A stretch of DNA of 64,000 nucleotides from positions 4,526,001 through 4,590,000 of the forward strand of contig NZ_VIVK01000001.1 in the NCBI RefSeq assembly GCF_007828865.1. Direction: 5' to 3'. Positions 9,801 to 18,275 of this stretch are shown piece after piece. The DNA comes from Kribbella amoyensis. Lineage in GTDB: Bacteria; Actinomycetota; Actinomycetes; Propionibacteriales; Kribbellaceae. Made by a program: the position numbers and the translations under genes. A model generated the notes under the pieces. It had not been told where the DNA came from and did not search any database. It was given only the letters and a program-made list of their open reading frames with translations. Numbering within the stretch: position 1 is the stretch's first letter; every line of letters begins with the position of its first letter.

Positions 9801-10469
9801 GTCTACAACGATCCGCAGCTGAACCAGTCCACCACCGGCAAGGTCCTGGACCTGGCGATCACCGGCCGGCCGGACCAGATCGACTGGATCAATCTGCCTT
9901 ACGTGAGCACCGCGGAGCCGACCGGCGGGAACGCGTGGGCGCAGCTGCAGACCCGGTCGAACGACGTGCGGATCGTCGAGAACACCGGCGAGAAGGCGGT
10001 CGTCCGGGTCACCGGCACCTCCGCGGAACACCCGGGGCTGAAGATCGTCACCACCTACACCGCGACGGCCGACGAGCAGTACGTCACGGCGGCGACGACG
10101 TTCACCAACGACTCCGGCGCGGCGTTGTCGGTCTGGGCCGGTGACGCGCTCGACCACGACGGACCGGGCTCGCGATCGGCCGTGTCGGGCTCCCCGGTCG
10201 TCACCAGCGGCGGTCCGTTCAGCCAGGTACCGGACGTGAAGCGGTGGATCGGCCAGGCCGGGACCAGCGCGGACAACGAGACCTACGGACTCGTGTACTC
10301 CGCCGACAGCGGCGCGTTCACCGGGTACTCGCAGAGCAACTTCACGATGAGCAAGTTCAAGCTGGACCTCGCCACGACGGCGAGCCACACCATCACCCGG
10401 CGGATCGTGGTCGCCGCCAACGGCGGTGGCACGGACAAGTTCGCGGTGCTGAACCAGTTCGCCTTCTGA
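6825..10469 (+). CDS. Large extracellular metallophosphatase with PQQ-like beta-propeller
   Basis: A 1214-residue protein. Order: membrane/signal segment (about 24-48); CNA-B/SdrD-like domain (ISGTVFEDRDNDNRFDQGET, about 52-140); calcineurin-like metallophosphatase (about 155-390) with metal motifs ADPH near 165, GDLTNN near 193, GNHE at 223-226, HQP near 295 and GHEH at 326-329; a beta-sandwich; a PQQ-type propeller (about 485-865) with repeated TGxxLW and DGxVY motifs; a carboxypeptidase-regulatory-like domain (about 875-960, TTDAAGNYRVGLPQGAG); and an unassigned C-terminal region. No sortase motif or C-terminal membrane helix is seen. Probably a secreted phosphodiesterase or phosphatase; substrate unknown. 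Coupled by ATGA to the HupE-like gene, suggesting a shared metal or phosphate role (inference). Confidence 0.8.
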   Translation: MIRLTRKSSDHPAATTKWHKLLYGLTGGLTALVVAVPLTGVIADAVDAPSATISGTVFEDRDNDNRFDQGETPLAGVSVSDGQQIVVTDAQGHYSFSTDVERRDVDLVFVNQPSGYSVGTDDTMTPRFYRNLGRLAAGDSQLADFGLRKDKQSANGGFTFGNVADPHVNAQLPEQITEINSTRQNLAFIQVSGDLTNNATDAEFSTYKAGTAKSKVPVWPAVGNHEYSAGSTYGARINNYRQHVGPEWYSFDYSDRHFLVLENNGAAPFAEQLEWVKADLALHMKKGKHLVVLAHQPMNVPFGSPSVYDEYGKVLEQYGAELVLVGHEHSNDVEPKSDFAGTAKHIQTVSSSYTIDNSPRGFRFVNMDTKTFDNPFRIYGAEKDLTIVSPAPGSSVPLDRFPGIQVNAYDTTDAPKKVRYRLDNGGWHPLTSTGEFTWYSELPPSAKVGRHTLEVEAADRTGATWKGTSKFTLTAEKAIRPVAGADWSQHHGDASHGGVAQDAIAAGQRLAWSYRTKGTFLTGSPAIAGGVVYAGTRDENGDGNSAVHAVNLATGKKLWSYSVPSSVHGSVAVADGLVYVPTLRGTLFAVDAKTGRLKWRHDPETAPAGSNQRTYGYYGVTVADGKVLFPFQTRFGEAAAGLLLALDAKTGQRVWASPMAGNTMSDGTPAVADGRVYVGNQDGSVVIAYDLKTGQKLWTGSDTLGGWQDGVPSAADGKVYIGSNNGIVARDGATGAVLWSYTSAHPSLASSGATPSAAAIKGNTVYMSFPSGAVTALDANTGAVIWDQLLPGSQYRGGSFTSPAVSGNTLFVGANSGGFSALDLRTGQPLWSQNIGTWVSAGPAVSGNTVVAGAFDGNLYAFTPGGVAAKPWPLVSGKVTNKATGGAAAGSTVLVVQNGTAIGRTTTDAAGNYRVGLPQGAGRYTIQVAQLGFGTAAREIEVGEGGSAQVDLEVAPVTVDASIGKRLPSGLVEGGPGDVVIENKHLAMAIAKVYNDPQLNQSTTGKVLDLAITGRPDQIDWINLPYVSTAEPTGGNAWAQLQTRSNDVRIVENTGEKAVVRVTGTSAEHPGLKIVTTYTATADEQYVTAATTFTNDSGAALSVWAGDALDHDGPGSRSAVSGSPVVTSGGPFSQVPDVKRWIGQAGTSADNETYGLVYSADSGAFTGYSQSNFTMSKFKLDLATTASHTITRRIVVAANGGGTDKFAVLNQFAF

Positions 10470-10495
10470 GCGGACCGGCTGGACGCCAAGAGGAG

Positions 10496-10525
10496 GGCCG
10501 GCGGTCGCGACGACCGCCGGCCTTT
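10496..10525 (+). terminator. Strong hairpin terminator after the metallophosphatase gene
   Basis: A perfect 12-bp stem (GGCCGGCGGTCG at 10496-10507 and CGACCGCCGGCC at 10511-10522) with a CGA loop followed by TTTC, 26 bases after the stop codon. The T-run is short, as is common in actinomycetes. Confidence 0.8.
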
Positions 10526-10582
10526 CGGGTTGTCTCGGAACGTGCCCGGCAGGTGAGGTGCTGTCGGGGCGCGTCTCCTTCT

Positions 10583-11056
10583 TTAAGGGATGGCGGCCGG
10601 CTCCTGGGTGGTCCACCGCGAGGCCGCGGTGGAGTGCCGGTACGGCGGGTCCGCCGGGACCGGTTCGAGCCGGGTCAGTCCGGTGATGGCCGGGTCGGTG
10701 CGGCGCGGCTCGGGAACGGGCGTGCCGTCGGGCGCCAACGCGGACACCTCCTCGATCGTGAGGAACCCGACCGGACGGACTCCCTCGGTAACCACCACCA
10801 GGCATCCAGGGACCACCTGTTGAGCGCGGTACCCGTGCCCGGGCACCAGGATGCCCTCGGCGGCGGACCGCCAGGCACCCGGCGCGAACCGGCGCAGTGC
10901 GATGCCGACCTGCTCGTCCTCCACGGTGCGCGGCGGCAGGTAGGCGGTGGCTGTGTAGTCGTAGTCGTAGTCCGGCTCAGGCGGCCCGGACACTCGCCCA
11001 CCCTGCTGGGGCGTCAACCAGACCACCGAGCCCCGGACAGAGAGCGACCCCGTCAT
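10583..11056 (-). CDS. Hypothetical protein
   Basis: A 157-residue protein (ATG 11056; several ATG codons sit just upstream, so the start is uncertain) with no family I recognise. It has a run of alternating acidic and aromatic residues (EPDYDYDYTATAYLPP), a central hydrophobic part PGCLVVVTEGVRPVGFLTIEEV and a proline-rich C-terminus. There is no signal peptide or membrane helix. It is divergent from glnE and convergent with the metallophosphatase gene. Confidence 0.5.
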   Translation of the reverse strand: MTGSLSVRGSVVWLTPQQGGRVSGPPEPDYDYDYTATAYLPPRTVEDEQVGIALRRFAPGAWRSAAEGILVPGHGYRAQQVVPGCLVVVTEGVRPVGFLTIEEVSALAPDGTPVPEPRRTDPAITGLTRLEPVPADPPYRHSTAASRWTTQEPAAIP

Positions 11057-11168
11057 CATGACCATGACCAAGCATCATGCCCGTCACCGAGCGTTTTCGC
11101 TACACGACTCCGTGTGTTTTCCGCAATCCCATCGCAATCTGCCGTCCGGCCGCCCGGGCGGGACTCGA

Positions 11169-11174
11169 TAACCT
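11169..11174 (+). promoter_or_regulatory. -10 box TAACCT for a leaderless glnE transcript
   Basis: TAACCT ends exactly six bases (GCGGGG) before the GTG start of glnE, the spacing expected when transcription begins at the start codon. There is no separate ribosome binding site. The same arrangement precedes trmB (14836-14841) and the gene at 26477. Confidence 0.5.
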
Positions 11175-11180
11175 GCGGGG

Positions 11181-14165
11181 GTGGCAGAGTCGCGGAAGGT
11201 TTCTGGTGAGGGGCGACTGGCCCGGCTGGGGTTCGCGGACCCGCAGCGGGCCGGCAGGACACTCGAGGAGCTGGACGCGCTCGACTCGTACAGCCCGATG
11301 GCGACCGACCAGCTGGTCGCCTCGCTGTCGGAGACGGCCGATCCCGATCTGGCCCTGCACGGGCTGCTGGGCCTGGCCGAATCGCTGCACCAGCACGGCC
11401 ACGACCTGGCCGCGTTCGCGCGGACGCTGGACATGGACGACGACTTCCGCCGCCGGCTGTGCTGCGTCCTGGGCGCGAGCGAGGCGCTCGGCCGGCACCT
11501 GAGCGTGCATCCCCGGCACTGGTACGACCTCGCCGATCCCGCTCTCGCCCAGGTCCGGCCGACCCCGGACGACGTGGCCTCGTGCCTGGCCACCGCGGTC
11601 GACGCGGAGAACCCGGTGGACGCGCTGCGGGTCGAGTACCGGCGGTTGTTGCTCCGACTCGCCGCGCGCGACCTGGCCGAAGGGCTGCTCGTCGACGAGG
11701 TCGCCGCGGTCCTGGCCGACCTCGCCGGTGGTGCGCTGGAGACGGCGTTGCGGATCGCGCGGAACGACTACTTCGCGAAGCACCCGGACGCCGCCGACTG
11801 CCGGCTCGCGATCATTGCCATGGGCAAATGCGGTGGCCGGGAGCTGAACTACGTCAGCGACGTCGACGTGTTGTTCGTGGCCGAGCCGCTGGCCGACGAG
11901 GACGAGGCGGCCGCGCTGAAGACGGGCAGCCAGCTGGCCGCGGCCACGATGCGGATCTGCTCGGCGCACACCGCCGAGGGCACACTCTGGCCGGTCGACG
12001 CGGCACTGCGTCCCGAAGGCAAGGCGGGCCCGCTGGTCCGGACGCTGGACAGCCACCTGGCCTACTACCAGCGCTGGGCCAAGACCTGGGAGTTCCAGGC
12101 CCTGCTGAAGGCCCGGCCGATCGCGGGTGACGCCGACCTCGGCAAGGAGTACGTGGAGCGGATCGGCAGCCTGACCTGGTCGGCCGCCGACCGGGACGGG
12201 TTCGTCGACGACGTCCAGGCGATGCGCCGGCGGGTGGTCGACCACCTTCCGGCGGCCGACGTGGACCGCCAGCTCAAGCTCGGTCCCGGTGGACTGCGGG
12301 ACGTGGAGTTCGCGGTCCAGCTGCTCCAGTTGGTGCACGGGCGCGGCGACGAGTCGGTCCGGAGCGGGACGACGCTGGTCGCGTTGGAGGAGCTGACCGG
12401 ATCGGGGTACGTCGGCCGGACCGACGGCGCCGTGCTCGCGGACGCGTACCGGTTCCTGCGGCTGATGGAGCACCGGATCCAGCTGTACCGGTTGCGGCGG
12501 ACCCATCAGGTTCCCGACGACAAGGACGACCTGCGCCGGCTCGGACGGTCGCTCGGCTTCACCAAGAACCCGGTCACCGACCTGACCGCGGAGTGGAAGA
12601 AGCACGCGCTCGAGGTCCGCCGGTTGCACGAGAAGCTGTTCTACCGGCCGCTGCTGAACGCGGTCGCGCGGATCCCGGGGGAGGAGATCCGGCTCACCCC
12701 GAAGGCCGCGAAGGAGCGGCTCACCGCCCTCGGGTACGCCGATCCCGCCTCGGCGCTGCGGCACATCGAGGCGTTGTCCGAGGGGGTGTCCCGGCGGGCC
12801 TCGATCCAGAAGGCGTTGCTGCCCGCGATGCTCGGCTGGTTCGCAGAGTCGCCCGACCCGGACGCCGGGCTGCTCGCGTTCCGGACCATCTCCGACGGGC
12901 TCGGCTCCACCCCCTGGTACCTGCGCCAGCTCCGCGACGAGGGCGCCTCGGCGGAGCGGCTGGCCCACCTGCTCGCCAGCGGCCGGTACGCCGTGGACCT
13001 GTTGCAGCGTGCGCCCGAGGCGACCGCGATGCTCGCCGACGAACGCGAGCTGGTCCCCCGGACGCTGCCCGCGTTGCAGACCGAGATGGCGGCCGCGGCG
13101 AAGCGGCAGGAGGAGCCGGAGGCCGGGGTGGCCGCGATCCGCGCGGTCCGGCGGCGCGAGCTGTTCCGGGTGGCGGCGGCGGATCTGTCGTCGATGCTCG
13201 ACGTGCACGCGGTCGGCGAGGCGCTCACCACGGTCTCGATCGCGACCCTGACCTCGGCGCTCGAGGTGGCCCGACGGACGGTGGCCAAGGGCGGCGAGGA
13301 GCCGACCCGGATGGCGATCGTCGCGATGGGCCGGTTCGGCGGGCACGAGCTCAGCTACGGCAGCGACGCGGACGTGATGTTCGTGCACGACCCGGTCCCG
13401 GGAGCCTCCGAGAAGGCGGCGACCGACTTCGCCACCCAGGCCGCCACCGAGCTGCGCCGCCTGCTCGCCCTGCCCGGCGCGGACCCGGCCGTGGCGGTCG
13501 ACGCGGACCTGCGGCCGGAGGGACGTCAGGGCCCGCTCGTGCGGACACTCGCCTCCTATGCGTCGTACTACGCGCGCTGGTCGGCCGTGTGGGAGGCGCA
13601 GGCGTTGCTGCGGGCGGACCCGTTGTGCGGGGATGCCGACCTGTGCGAGAAGTTCCGCGCCCTCATCGATCCGCTGCGGTACCCGGAGGAGGGCATCAAG
13701 GACTCGGACGTGCTGGAGATCCGCCGGATCAAGGCGCGCGTCGACGCCGAACGCCTGCCGCGCGGTGCCGACCCGGCGACCCACACCAAGCTCGGGCGCG
13801 GCGGCCTGGCCGACATCGAGTGGACGGTCCAGCTGCTGCAGATGCGTGAGGCCCATCGCGTCGAGGGGCTGCGGACGACCCGGACCCTCCGAGCTCTGCA
13901 GGCGGGTGTCGACGCCGGTCTGGTCGACGCGGAGGACGCGGCGGTCCTGCGCTCCGCGTGGGAGCTGGCGACCCGGATCCGGAACGCGATCATGCTGGTC
14001 CGGGCGCGGCCGAGCGACTCGCTGCCTCGGGATCCACGTGACCTCGCCGCGGTGGCCCAGATCTGCGGCTATCCGCCGGGGGAGAGCAGCCGGTTCGCCG
14101 ACGACTACCGGCGCCGGACCCGGCGCGCCCGGATCGTGGTGGACCACCTGTTCTGGGGCGAGTGA
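11181..14165 (+). CDS. glnE: Bifunctional glutamine synthetase adenylyltransferase/deadenylase
   Basis: A 994-residue two-lobed nucleotidyltransferase that adds AMP to, and removes it from, glutamine synthetase in response to nitrogen status. Both catalytic lobes are visible: the N-terminal deadenylating lobe with GKCGGRELNYVSDVDVLFV and the C-terminal adenylylating lobe with GRFGGHELSYGSDADVMFV. Each is followed by the LRPEGKAGPLVRT / LRPEGRQGPLVRT motif and by GLRDVEFAVQLLQ / GLADIEWTVQLLQ. Length fits actinobacterial GlnE. The nearby GlnA2 lacks the target tyrosine, so the substrate is probably a GlnA1 elsewhere in the genome (inference). GTG start at 11181 appears leaderless. Confidence 0.95.
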   Translation: MAESRKVSGEGRLARLGFADPQRAGRTLEELDALDSYSPMATDQLVASLSETADPDLALHGLLGLAESLHQHGHDLAAFARTLDMDDDFRRRLCCVLGASEALGRHLSVHPRHWYDLADPALAQVRPTPDDVASCLATAVDAENPVDALRVEYRRLLLRLAARDLAEGLLVDEVAAVLADLAGGALETALRIARNDYFAKHPDAADCRLAIIAMGKCGGRELNYVSDVDVLFVAEPLADEDEAAALKTGSQLAAATMRICSAHTAEGTLWPVDAALRPEGKAGPLVRTLDSHLAYYQRWAKTWEFQALLKARPIAGDADLGKEYVERIGSLTWSAADRDGFVDDVQAMRRRVVDHLPAADVDRQLKLGPGGLRDVEFAVQLLQLVHGRGDESVRSGTTLVALEELTGSGYVGRTDGAVLADAYRFLRLMEHRIQLYRLRRTHQVPDDKDDLRRLGRSLGFTKNPVTDLTAEWKKHALEVRRLHEKLFYRPLLNAVARIPGEEIRLTPKAAKERLTALGYADPASALRHIEALSEGVSRRASIQKALLPAMLGWFAESPDPDAGLLAFRTISDGLGSTPWYLRQLRDEGASAERLAHLLASGRYAVDLLQRAPEATAMLADERELVPRTLPALQTEMAAAAKRQEEPEAGVAAIRAVRRRELFRVAAADLSSMLDVHAVGEALTTVSIATLTSALEVARRTVAKGGEEPTRMAIVAMGRFGGHELSYGSDADVMFVHDPVPGASEKAATDFATQAATELRRLLALPGADPAVAVDADLRPEGRQGPLVRTLASYASYYARWSAVWEAQALLRADPLCGDADLCEKFRALIDPLRYPEEGIKDSDVLEIRRIKARVDAERLPRGADPATHTKLGRGGLADIEWTVQLLQMREAHRVEGLRTTRTLRALQAGVDAGLVDAEDAAVLRSAWELATRIRNAIMLVRARPSDSLPRDPRDLAAVAQICGYPPGESSRFADDYRRRTRRARIVVDHLFWGE

Positions 14166-14171
14166 CGGCGG

Positions 14172-14204
14172 GCGCATTCATCGGGTGGCCGGTGATGAAT
14201 GCGC
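14172..14204. terminator. Perfect 11-bp hairpin between glnE and the sigma factor gene
   Basis: GCGCATTCATC (14172-14182) pairs perfectly with GATGAATGCGC (14194-14204) around an 11-base loop, six bases after the glnE stop. No T-run follows, so it may be a processing or stability hairpin, a factor-dependent terminator, or an operator for the sigma factor gene. Confidence 0.45.
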
Positions 14205-14268
14205 GGTGAAAGCGCTCTGCGCGAGCCTGCTGCGGTACGAGGGCAGTGCACGCCTGGGGGGCGATCGC

Positions 14269-14796
14269 ATGGAGGAGTTGCCGGCGGCCACGGAGTTCAG
14301 TGACTTCGTGGCGACCCGGTACGGCAGTCTGCTGGGGACGGCGTACGCGTTGACGCAGGACCGGGGACTGGCCGAGGACCTGGTCCAGACGACGCTGGCC
14401 AAGTGCTGGCGGGCCTGGCCGACGATCGACGGTGCCGACCCCGGGCCGTACGTGCGGCAGGTGCTGGTCAACACCTGCCGGGCCTGGTGGCGGGTGAAGA
14501 AGGGCAAGCTCGAGTTCCCGACCGACGAGCTGCCGGCGACCGTGGTCCCGGTGGACCACTTCGCCCGGATCGAGCACGAGGAGGTGCTCACCGAGGCGCT
14601 CGGCCGGTTGCCGCGGCGGATGCGTACCGTCGTGGTCCTGCGCTACCTGGCCGAGCTGACCGAGGCCGAGGCGGCCGCCGTGGTCGGGTGCTCGGTCGGG
14701 ACCGTCAAGAGTCAGTCGAGCCGTGGTCTCGCCCGGCTCCGCGTCGACCCGGTGCTGCACGAGTACGGCCGCCCGAGCCGGCGGAGGACGGCCTGA
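14269..14796 (+). CDS. SigE-family ECF RNA polymerase sigma factor
   Basis: A 175-residue sigma-70-family factor with regions 2 and 4 only. Region 2 covers FVATRYGSLLGTAYALTQD through LAEDLVQTTLAKCWRAW; region 4 covers LPRRMRTVVVLRYLAELTEA through VVGCSVGTVKSQSSRGLARL. It belongs to the actinomycete group usually called SigE-like ECF factors. ATG 14269 follows GGGGGG at a seven-base distance; longer in-frame starts lie inside glnE and were rejected. No anti-sigma factor gene follows; the next gene is trmB, so regulation is not evident. Confidence 0.85.
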   Translation: MEELPAATEFSDFVATRYGSLLGTAYALTQDRGLAEDLVQTTLAKCWRAWPTIDGADPGPYVRQVLVNTCRAWWRVKKGKLEFPTDELPATVVPVDHFARIEHEEVLTEALGRLPRRMRTVVVLRYLAELTEAEAAAVVGCSVGTVKSQSSRGLARLRVDPVLHEYGRPSRRRTA

Positions 14797-14835
14797 CGGT
14801 CGTCGCCGATTTCGGCCGCGCCCGGGGTACCGGGT

Positions 14836-14841
14836 TAGGTT
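14836..14841 (+). promoter_or_regulatory. -10 box TAGGTT for a leaderless trmB transcript
   Basis: TAGGTT followed by six bases (TGGCCG) and then the GTG start of trmB; no ribosome binding site is present. Confidence 0.45.
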
Positions 14842-14847
14842 TGGCCG

Positions 14848-15555
14848 GTGGAGACGACGCTGGATCAGGTACGGCAGGCGGGGGTGTTCAGCACCGTCCG
14901 GCGGAGCGTGCGGATGACCGTCGGACAGAAGCGGGTCTGGGCCACCCGGTGGTCCGAGCTCGGCCGGACCCAGGAGGACCTGCCGCCCGGCGCCGTCGAT
15001 CTGGCCGCCTGGTTCGGCCGGGAGGCGCCGACCGTGTTCGAGATCGGTTCGGGCATGGGCGAAGGCACGGCCCAGCTCGCGGTCGCCACCCCGGACGTGA
15101 ACCACCTGGCCGCCGAGGTGTACCCGGCCGGTCTCGGGCAGCTGATGCTCTGGGTGGAGAAGTACGACCTCACCAACGTCCGGCTGCTGCAGGGCGACGC
15201 GCTCGACTTCCTCCGCGACCACCTGCCGCCGGAGTCGCTGGACGGCGTCCGGATCTACTTCCCCGACCCGTGGCCGAAGAAGCGGCACCACAAACGCCGC
15301 CTCGTCACCGGCCCGTTCGTCCGCCTGGTCGCATCCCGGCTACGCCCCGGCGGAACGTTGCACCTGGCCACCGACTGGGCCGACTACGCGGAGCGGATGC
15401 TGGAGATCTGCACCGCCGAGCCGTCGCTGGCCAACCAGTACGACGGCTGGGCGCCGCGCCCCGAATGGCGGCCGGTCACCAAGTTCGAGGCGCGGGCTCA
15501 GGCGGAGGGCCGGGACTGCCGGGACCTGCTGTTCACGAAGCGGTCCGGGTCGTGA
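14848..15555 (+). CDS. trmB: tRNA (guanine-N7-)-methyltransferase
   Basis: A 235-residue SAM-dependent enzyme that methylates N7 of G46 in the tRNA variable loop. Key motifs: VFEIGSGMGEGT (SAM binding), VRIYFPDPWPKKRHHKRRLV (the signature PDPWPKKRHHKRR of TrmB) and GGTLHLATDWADYAERML. Length is normal for the family. GTG 14848 looks leaderless. The last 23 bases overlap the 3' end of the convergent rhamnosidase gene; the C-terminal LLFTKRSGS is at the edge of the conserved fold. Confidence 0.93.
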   Translation: METTLDQVRQAGVFSTVRRSVRMTVGQKRVWATRWSELGRTQEDLPPGAVDLAAWFGREAPTVFEIGSGMGEGTAQLAVATPDVNHLAAEVYPAGLGQLMLWVEKYDLTNVRLLQGDALDFLRDHLPPESLDGVRIYFPDPWPKKRHHKRRLVTGPFVRLVASRLRPGGTLHLATDWADYAERMLEICTAEPSLANQYDGWAPRPEWRPVTKFEARAQAEGRDCRDLLFTKRSGS

Positions 15556-18181
15556 AGTTCCACTGCCCGGCCGGCACGGTGAAGACCGCGTAGCCGTCCC
15601 GCCAGACCGGCTCACCCGCGTACGGCGCCGGGACCGCACTGACGTCCGCGACCGCCCGCGCCGGGACGTGCACCTCGGCCGTCGAGCCGACGGGGACCTG
15701 GACCTCCAGTTGCAGCACCCGGCCGGACCGTTTCCAGGTCGCGACCACCTTGCCGCGGACCGTGTCGGTCCGCAGCGACGCGGACTTCACCTCGGCCCGC
15801 GCGTCGGGCCGGACCAGGATCCGCTCCCACCCGTTGGCGAGGTTGCGGACCCCGGCCACGTTCTCCAGCAGCCACTGGACCACGGTGCCCTGGAAGTAAT
15901 GGTTGCGGGACCGTGAGTCCAGCTCCCACTTCTCCCACATCGTGTCCGCGCCCTGGTCGATCCAGTACCCCCAGCTCGGGAACGTCCGCTGCAGCGCGAC
16001 CTTGGTGGCCACGTCCGCGCGCCCGTACTGGGTGAGCACCGGCAACAGGACGCCGACGCCGAGGCAGCCGGTGTTCAGGTGGAAGTCACGCGCCTCGATG
16101 TCGGCGACCAGGTTCGCCACGACCCGCGGGACCAGGTCGTCCGGGACCAGCCCGAAGGCGAGCGGGACCGCGTTCGAGGTCTGCCGGTAGTCGGGGTCCG
16201 AGTCGGTCCGGTAGATCCCCGCCTCGCGGTCGAGGAAGGCCCGGTTCAGCCCTTCGGCCAGCTCGGCCGCGGCCTTGCGGAGTCGCTCGGCCTCGCCCGC
16301 CCGGCCGATCAGGTCACCGATCTCCGCGGTCGCGAGCACTGCGCGGTACAGGTACGCCGTGCCGGTGAGCCGGCGGTCCTCGGGGGCCGGGCCCTGACCG
16401 TATCCGGGCGGCAGCCAATCGCCGAGAACGCTGACGGACAGGCCGTCCTCGACCCGGGCGAGCTCCCAGTCCACGTACCGCAGGACGGCGTCCCAGTGGT
16501 CGTGGAGGAGCCGGGAGTCGCCGTACGTCCGGTGCATCTCGCGGAGCAGGAACGGGTACACCGTCGGCCACTCGGTCGCGGGGGAGAGCTCGGTGAATCC
16601 CCAGCCGCCGCTCGGCACGATCACCGGCAGCTTGCCGTCGTCCTGCTGGCTGTCCCGGATGTCGCCGAGCCACTTGGTGAAGAACCGGGCCAGGTCGAGC
16701 TGGGCCAGCATCGTCGGCGCGCCGACCTGGGCGTCCCCGGTCCAGCCGTTCTTCTCGAACATCGGGGTGTCGGTGGGAATCCCGTGCAGGTTGTTCAGCA
16801 CGGTCCGGCGCATCGCCTGCTCGAACTGGTCGTACAGCGGCGCGTCGGCGGTGAACCGGCTGATGTCGCGGACGTCGGAGTGCGCGACCCGGGCGGTCAG
16901 CTCCACCTCACCCGGCCCGTCGATCTGCACGTACCGGAAGCCCTTGTACGAGAAGCGCGGCTCCCACTCCTCGACGCCGTGGCCCGCGGCGACGTACTCG
17001 TCGCGCTGGAACCGGCCGCCCTCGACGTGATGGCTGAACGCCTCGACCAACCCGTCCGCGCCGACCGTCTCGCCGTACTGCAGGCTGATCCGCGTCCCGG
17101 CCGGCGCCGTCACCCGGATCGCCACCGAGCCCGCCGTGGTGATCCCGAAGTCGGCCACCCGCACACCGTCCCGCGGTGAGGTGACCGCGATCGGCCGGAC
17201 GTCCTCGATCACGCGGATCGGCTCGTGCGCCTGGGCGACCAGCGAACCTCGCGGTGCGGGCAAGGTGGCGACCGGGGACCACGTGGAGTCGTCGAAACCG
17301 ATCGCATCCCAGCCGGGCCGGGCGAGGCGGGCGTCGTACGTCTCTCCGGCGTACAGCGAGTCGGACACCGTCGGCCCCGCGGCGAACCGCCAGCTCGAGT
17401 CGGTGACCACCTCGCTGACCGAACCGTCCTCGTGCTCGATCACCAGCCGGGCGAGCAACCGTGGATCGCCGATCCACGGTGCCTCGTGCCAGCGCCAGAC
17501 GTTCGGCGTGGTCAGCCCGTAGAAGCCGCGGCCGAGCTCGGCGCCGAGGACGTTGCCGCCGGTGCCGATCAGCTCGGTGACGTCGTGGGTCACGTAGAGC
17601 ACCGTCTTGTCGTAGTCGGTGAACCCGGGATCGAGAATGGCGTCGCCCACCGCTCGACCGTTGAGCCGCAGATCGGCGTACGCGAGACCGCAGGCATAGA
17701 GCCGCGCGCGAACCACGGGACTGGTCACGGCGAACTCACGGCGCAGCAAGGGAGCCGCGTCACCGGGTCCGCCGATCCACTCCGCGGCGCCGAATCCCTC
17801 GTCCAGCAAGGCGGTCTCGAACCAGGCCGGCTCACTCCAGTTGCCGGCGGCACCGGTCCCGTCCCAGAGCCGGACGGCCCAGTGGTACCGGGTCCTCGGG
17901 GTCAGCGCCGGTCCGTCGTACTCGGTCTGGATCGCGGCGGACTCCACCTGGCCCGAGTCCCAGACGTCGGCGCGTCCGTCGGCCAGGAGTCCGGGATCCG
18001 TCGCCACCAGCAGCTGGTACGCCGACTGAGTCGCGCCGTACCCGGGGGCGGTGGCGACCCAGCCGAGCCGCGGCCGGCCGACGTCGGTCCCGAGCGGGGT
18101 CTCGGCGTACTCGGTCGTGACCTTGGCCACGGTCAGCGGGCCGCCGAGGCGCCACCCGTCCAACGAATCGCGGTCGGCCAT
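15533..18181 (-). CDS. Alpha-L-rhamnosidase (GH78)
   Basis: An 882-residue glycoside hydrolase of family 78 that removes terminal alpha-L-rhamnose from glycosides or pectic side chains. Order: N-terminal Ig-like domain (about 15-125, ending YHWAVRLWDGTGAAGNWSEP), carbohydrate-binding module with YACGLAYADLRLNGRAVGD, a second beta domain, the (alpha/alpha)6 catalytic barrel with GIPTDTPMFEKNGWTGDAQ (catalytic Glu and Asp region), and a C-terminal beta-sandwich. No signal peptide is present, so it probably acts on imported oligosaccharides. It overlaps trmB by 23 bases at the 3' ends. No transporter or LacI-type regulator is adjacent. Confidence 0.9.
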   Translation of the reverse strand: MADRDSLDGWRLGGPLTVAKVTTEYAETPLGTDVGRPRLGWVATAPGYGATQSAYQLLVATDPGLLADGRADVWDSGQVESAAIQTEYDGPALTPRTRYHWAVRLWDGTGAAGNWSEPAWFETALLDEGFGAAEWIGGPGDAAPLLRREFAVTSPVVRARLYACGLAYADLRLNGRAVGDAILDPGFTDYDKTVLYVTHDVTELIGTGGNVLGAELGRGFYGLTTPNVWRWHEAPWIGDPRLLARLVIEHEDGSVSEVVTDSSWRFAAGPTVSDSLYAGETYDARLARPGWDAIGFDDSTWSPVATLPAPRGSLVAQAHEPIRVIEDVRPIAVTSPRDGVRVADFGITTAGSVAIRVTAPAGTRISLQYGETVGADGLVEAFSHHVEGGRFQRDEYVAAGHGVEEWEPRFSYKGFRYVQIDGPGEVELTARVAHSDVRDISRFTADAPLYDQFEQAMRRTVLNNLHGIPTDTPMFEKNGWTGDAQVGAPTMLAQLDLARFFTKWLGDIRDSQQDDGKLPVIVPSGGWGFTELSPATEWPTVYPFLLREMHRTYGDSRLLHDHWDAVLRYVDWELARVEDGLSVSVLGDWLPPGYGQGPAPEDRRLTGTAYLYRAVLATAEIGDLIGRAGEAERLRKAAAELAEGLNRAFLDREAGIYRTDSDPDYRQTSNAVPLAFGLVPDDLVPRVVANLVADIEARDFHLNTGCLGVGVLLPVLTQYGRADVATKVALQRTFPSWGYWIDQGADTMWEKWELDSRSRNHYFQGTVVQWLLENVAGVRNLANGWERILVRPDARAEVKSASLRTDTVRGKVVATWKRSGRVLQLEVQVPVGSTAEVHVPARAVADVSAVPAPYAGEPVWRDGYAVFTVPAGQWNFTTRTAS

Positions 18182-18275
18182 GTGAGCGGGCTCCTCAGGG
18201 CAGGCGGCAACGTCCGGCAGGACCGTAGGCAGGCCGCGGTCCTCGCGGCAACACCTGTGTCCTGATTCGGACAGG

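Noticed and set aside
11100..14177. 1025-codon open frame on the minus strand
   Set aside because: Antisense shadow of glnE; the plus strand carries all GlnE motifs.
13558..14268. Longer N-terminus for the ECF sigma factor
   Set aside because: The extra 237 codons would lie inside glnE and are Arg-rich shadow sequence; ATG 14269 has a good ribosome binding site.
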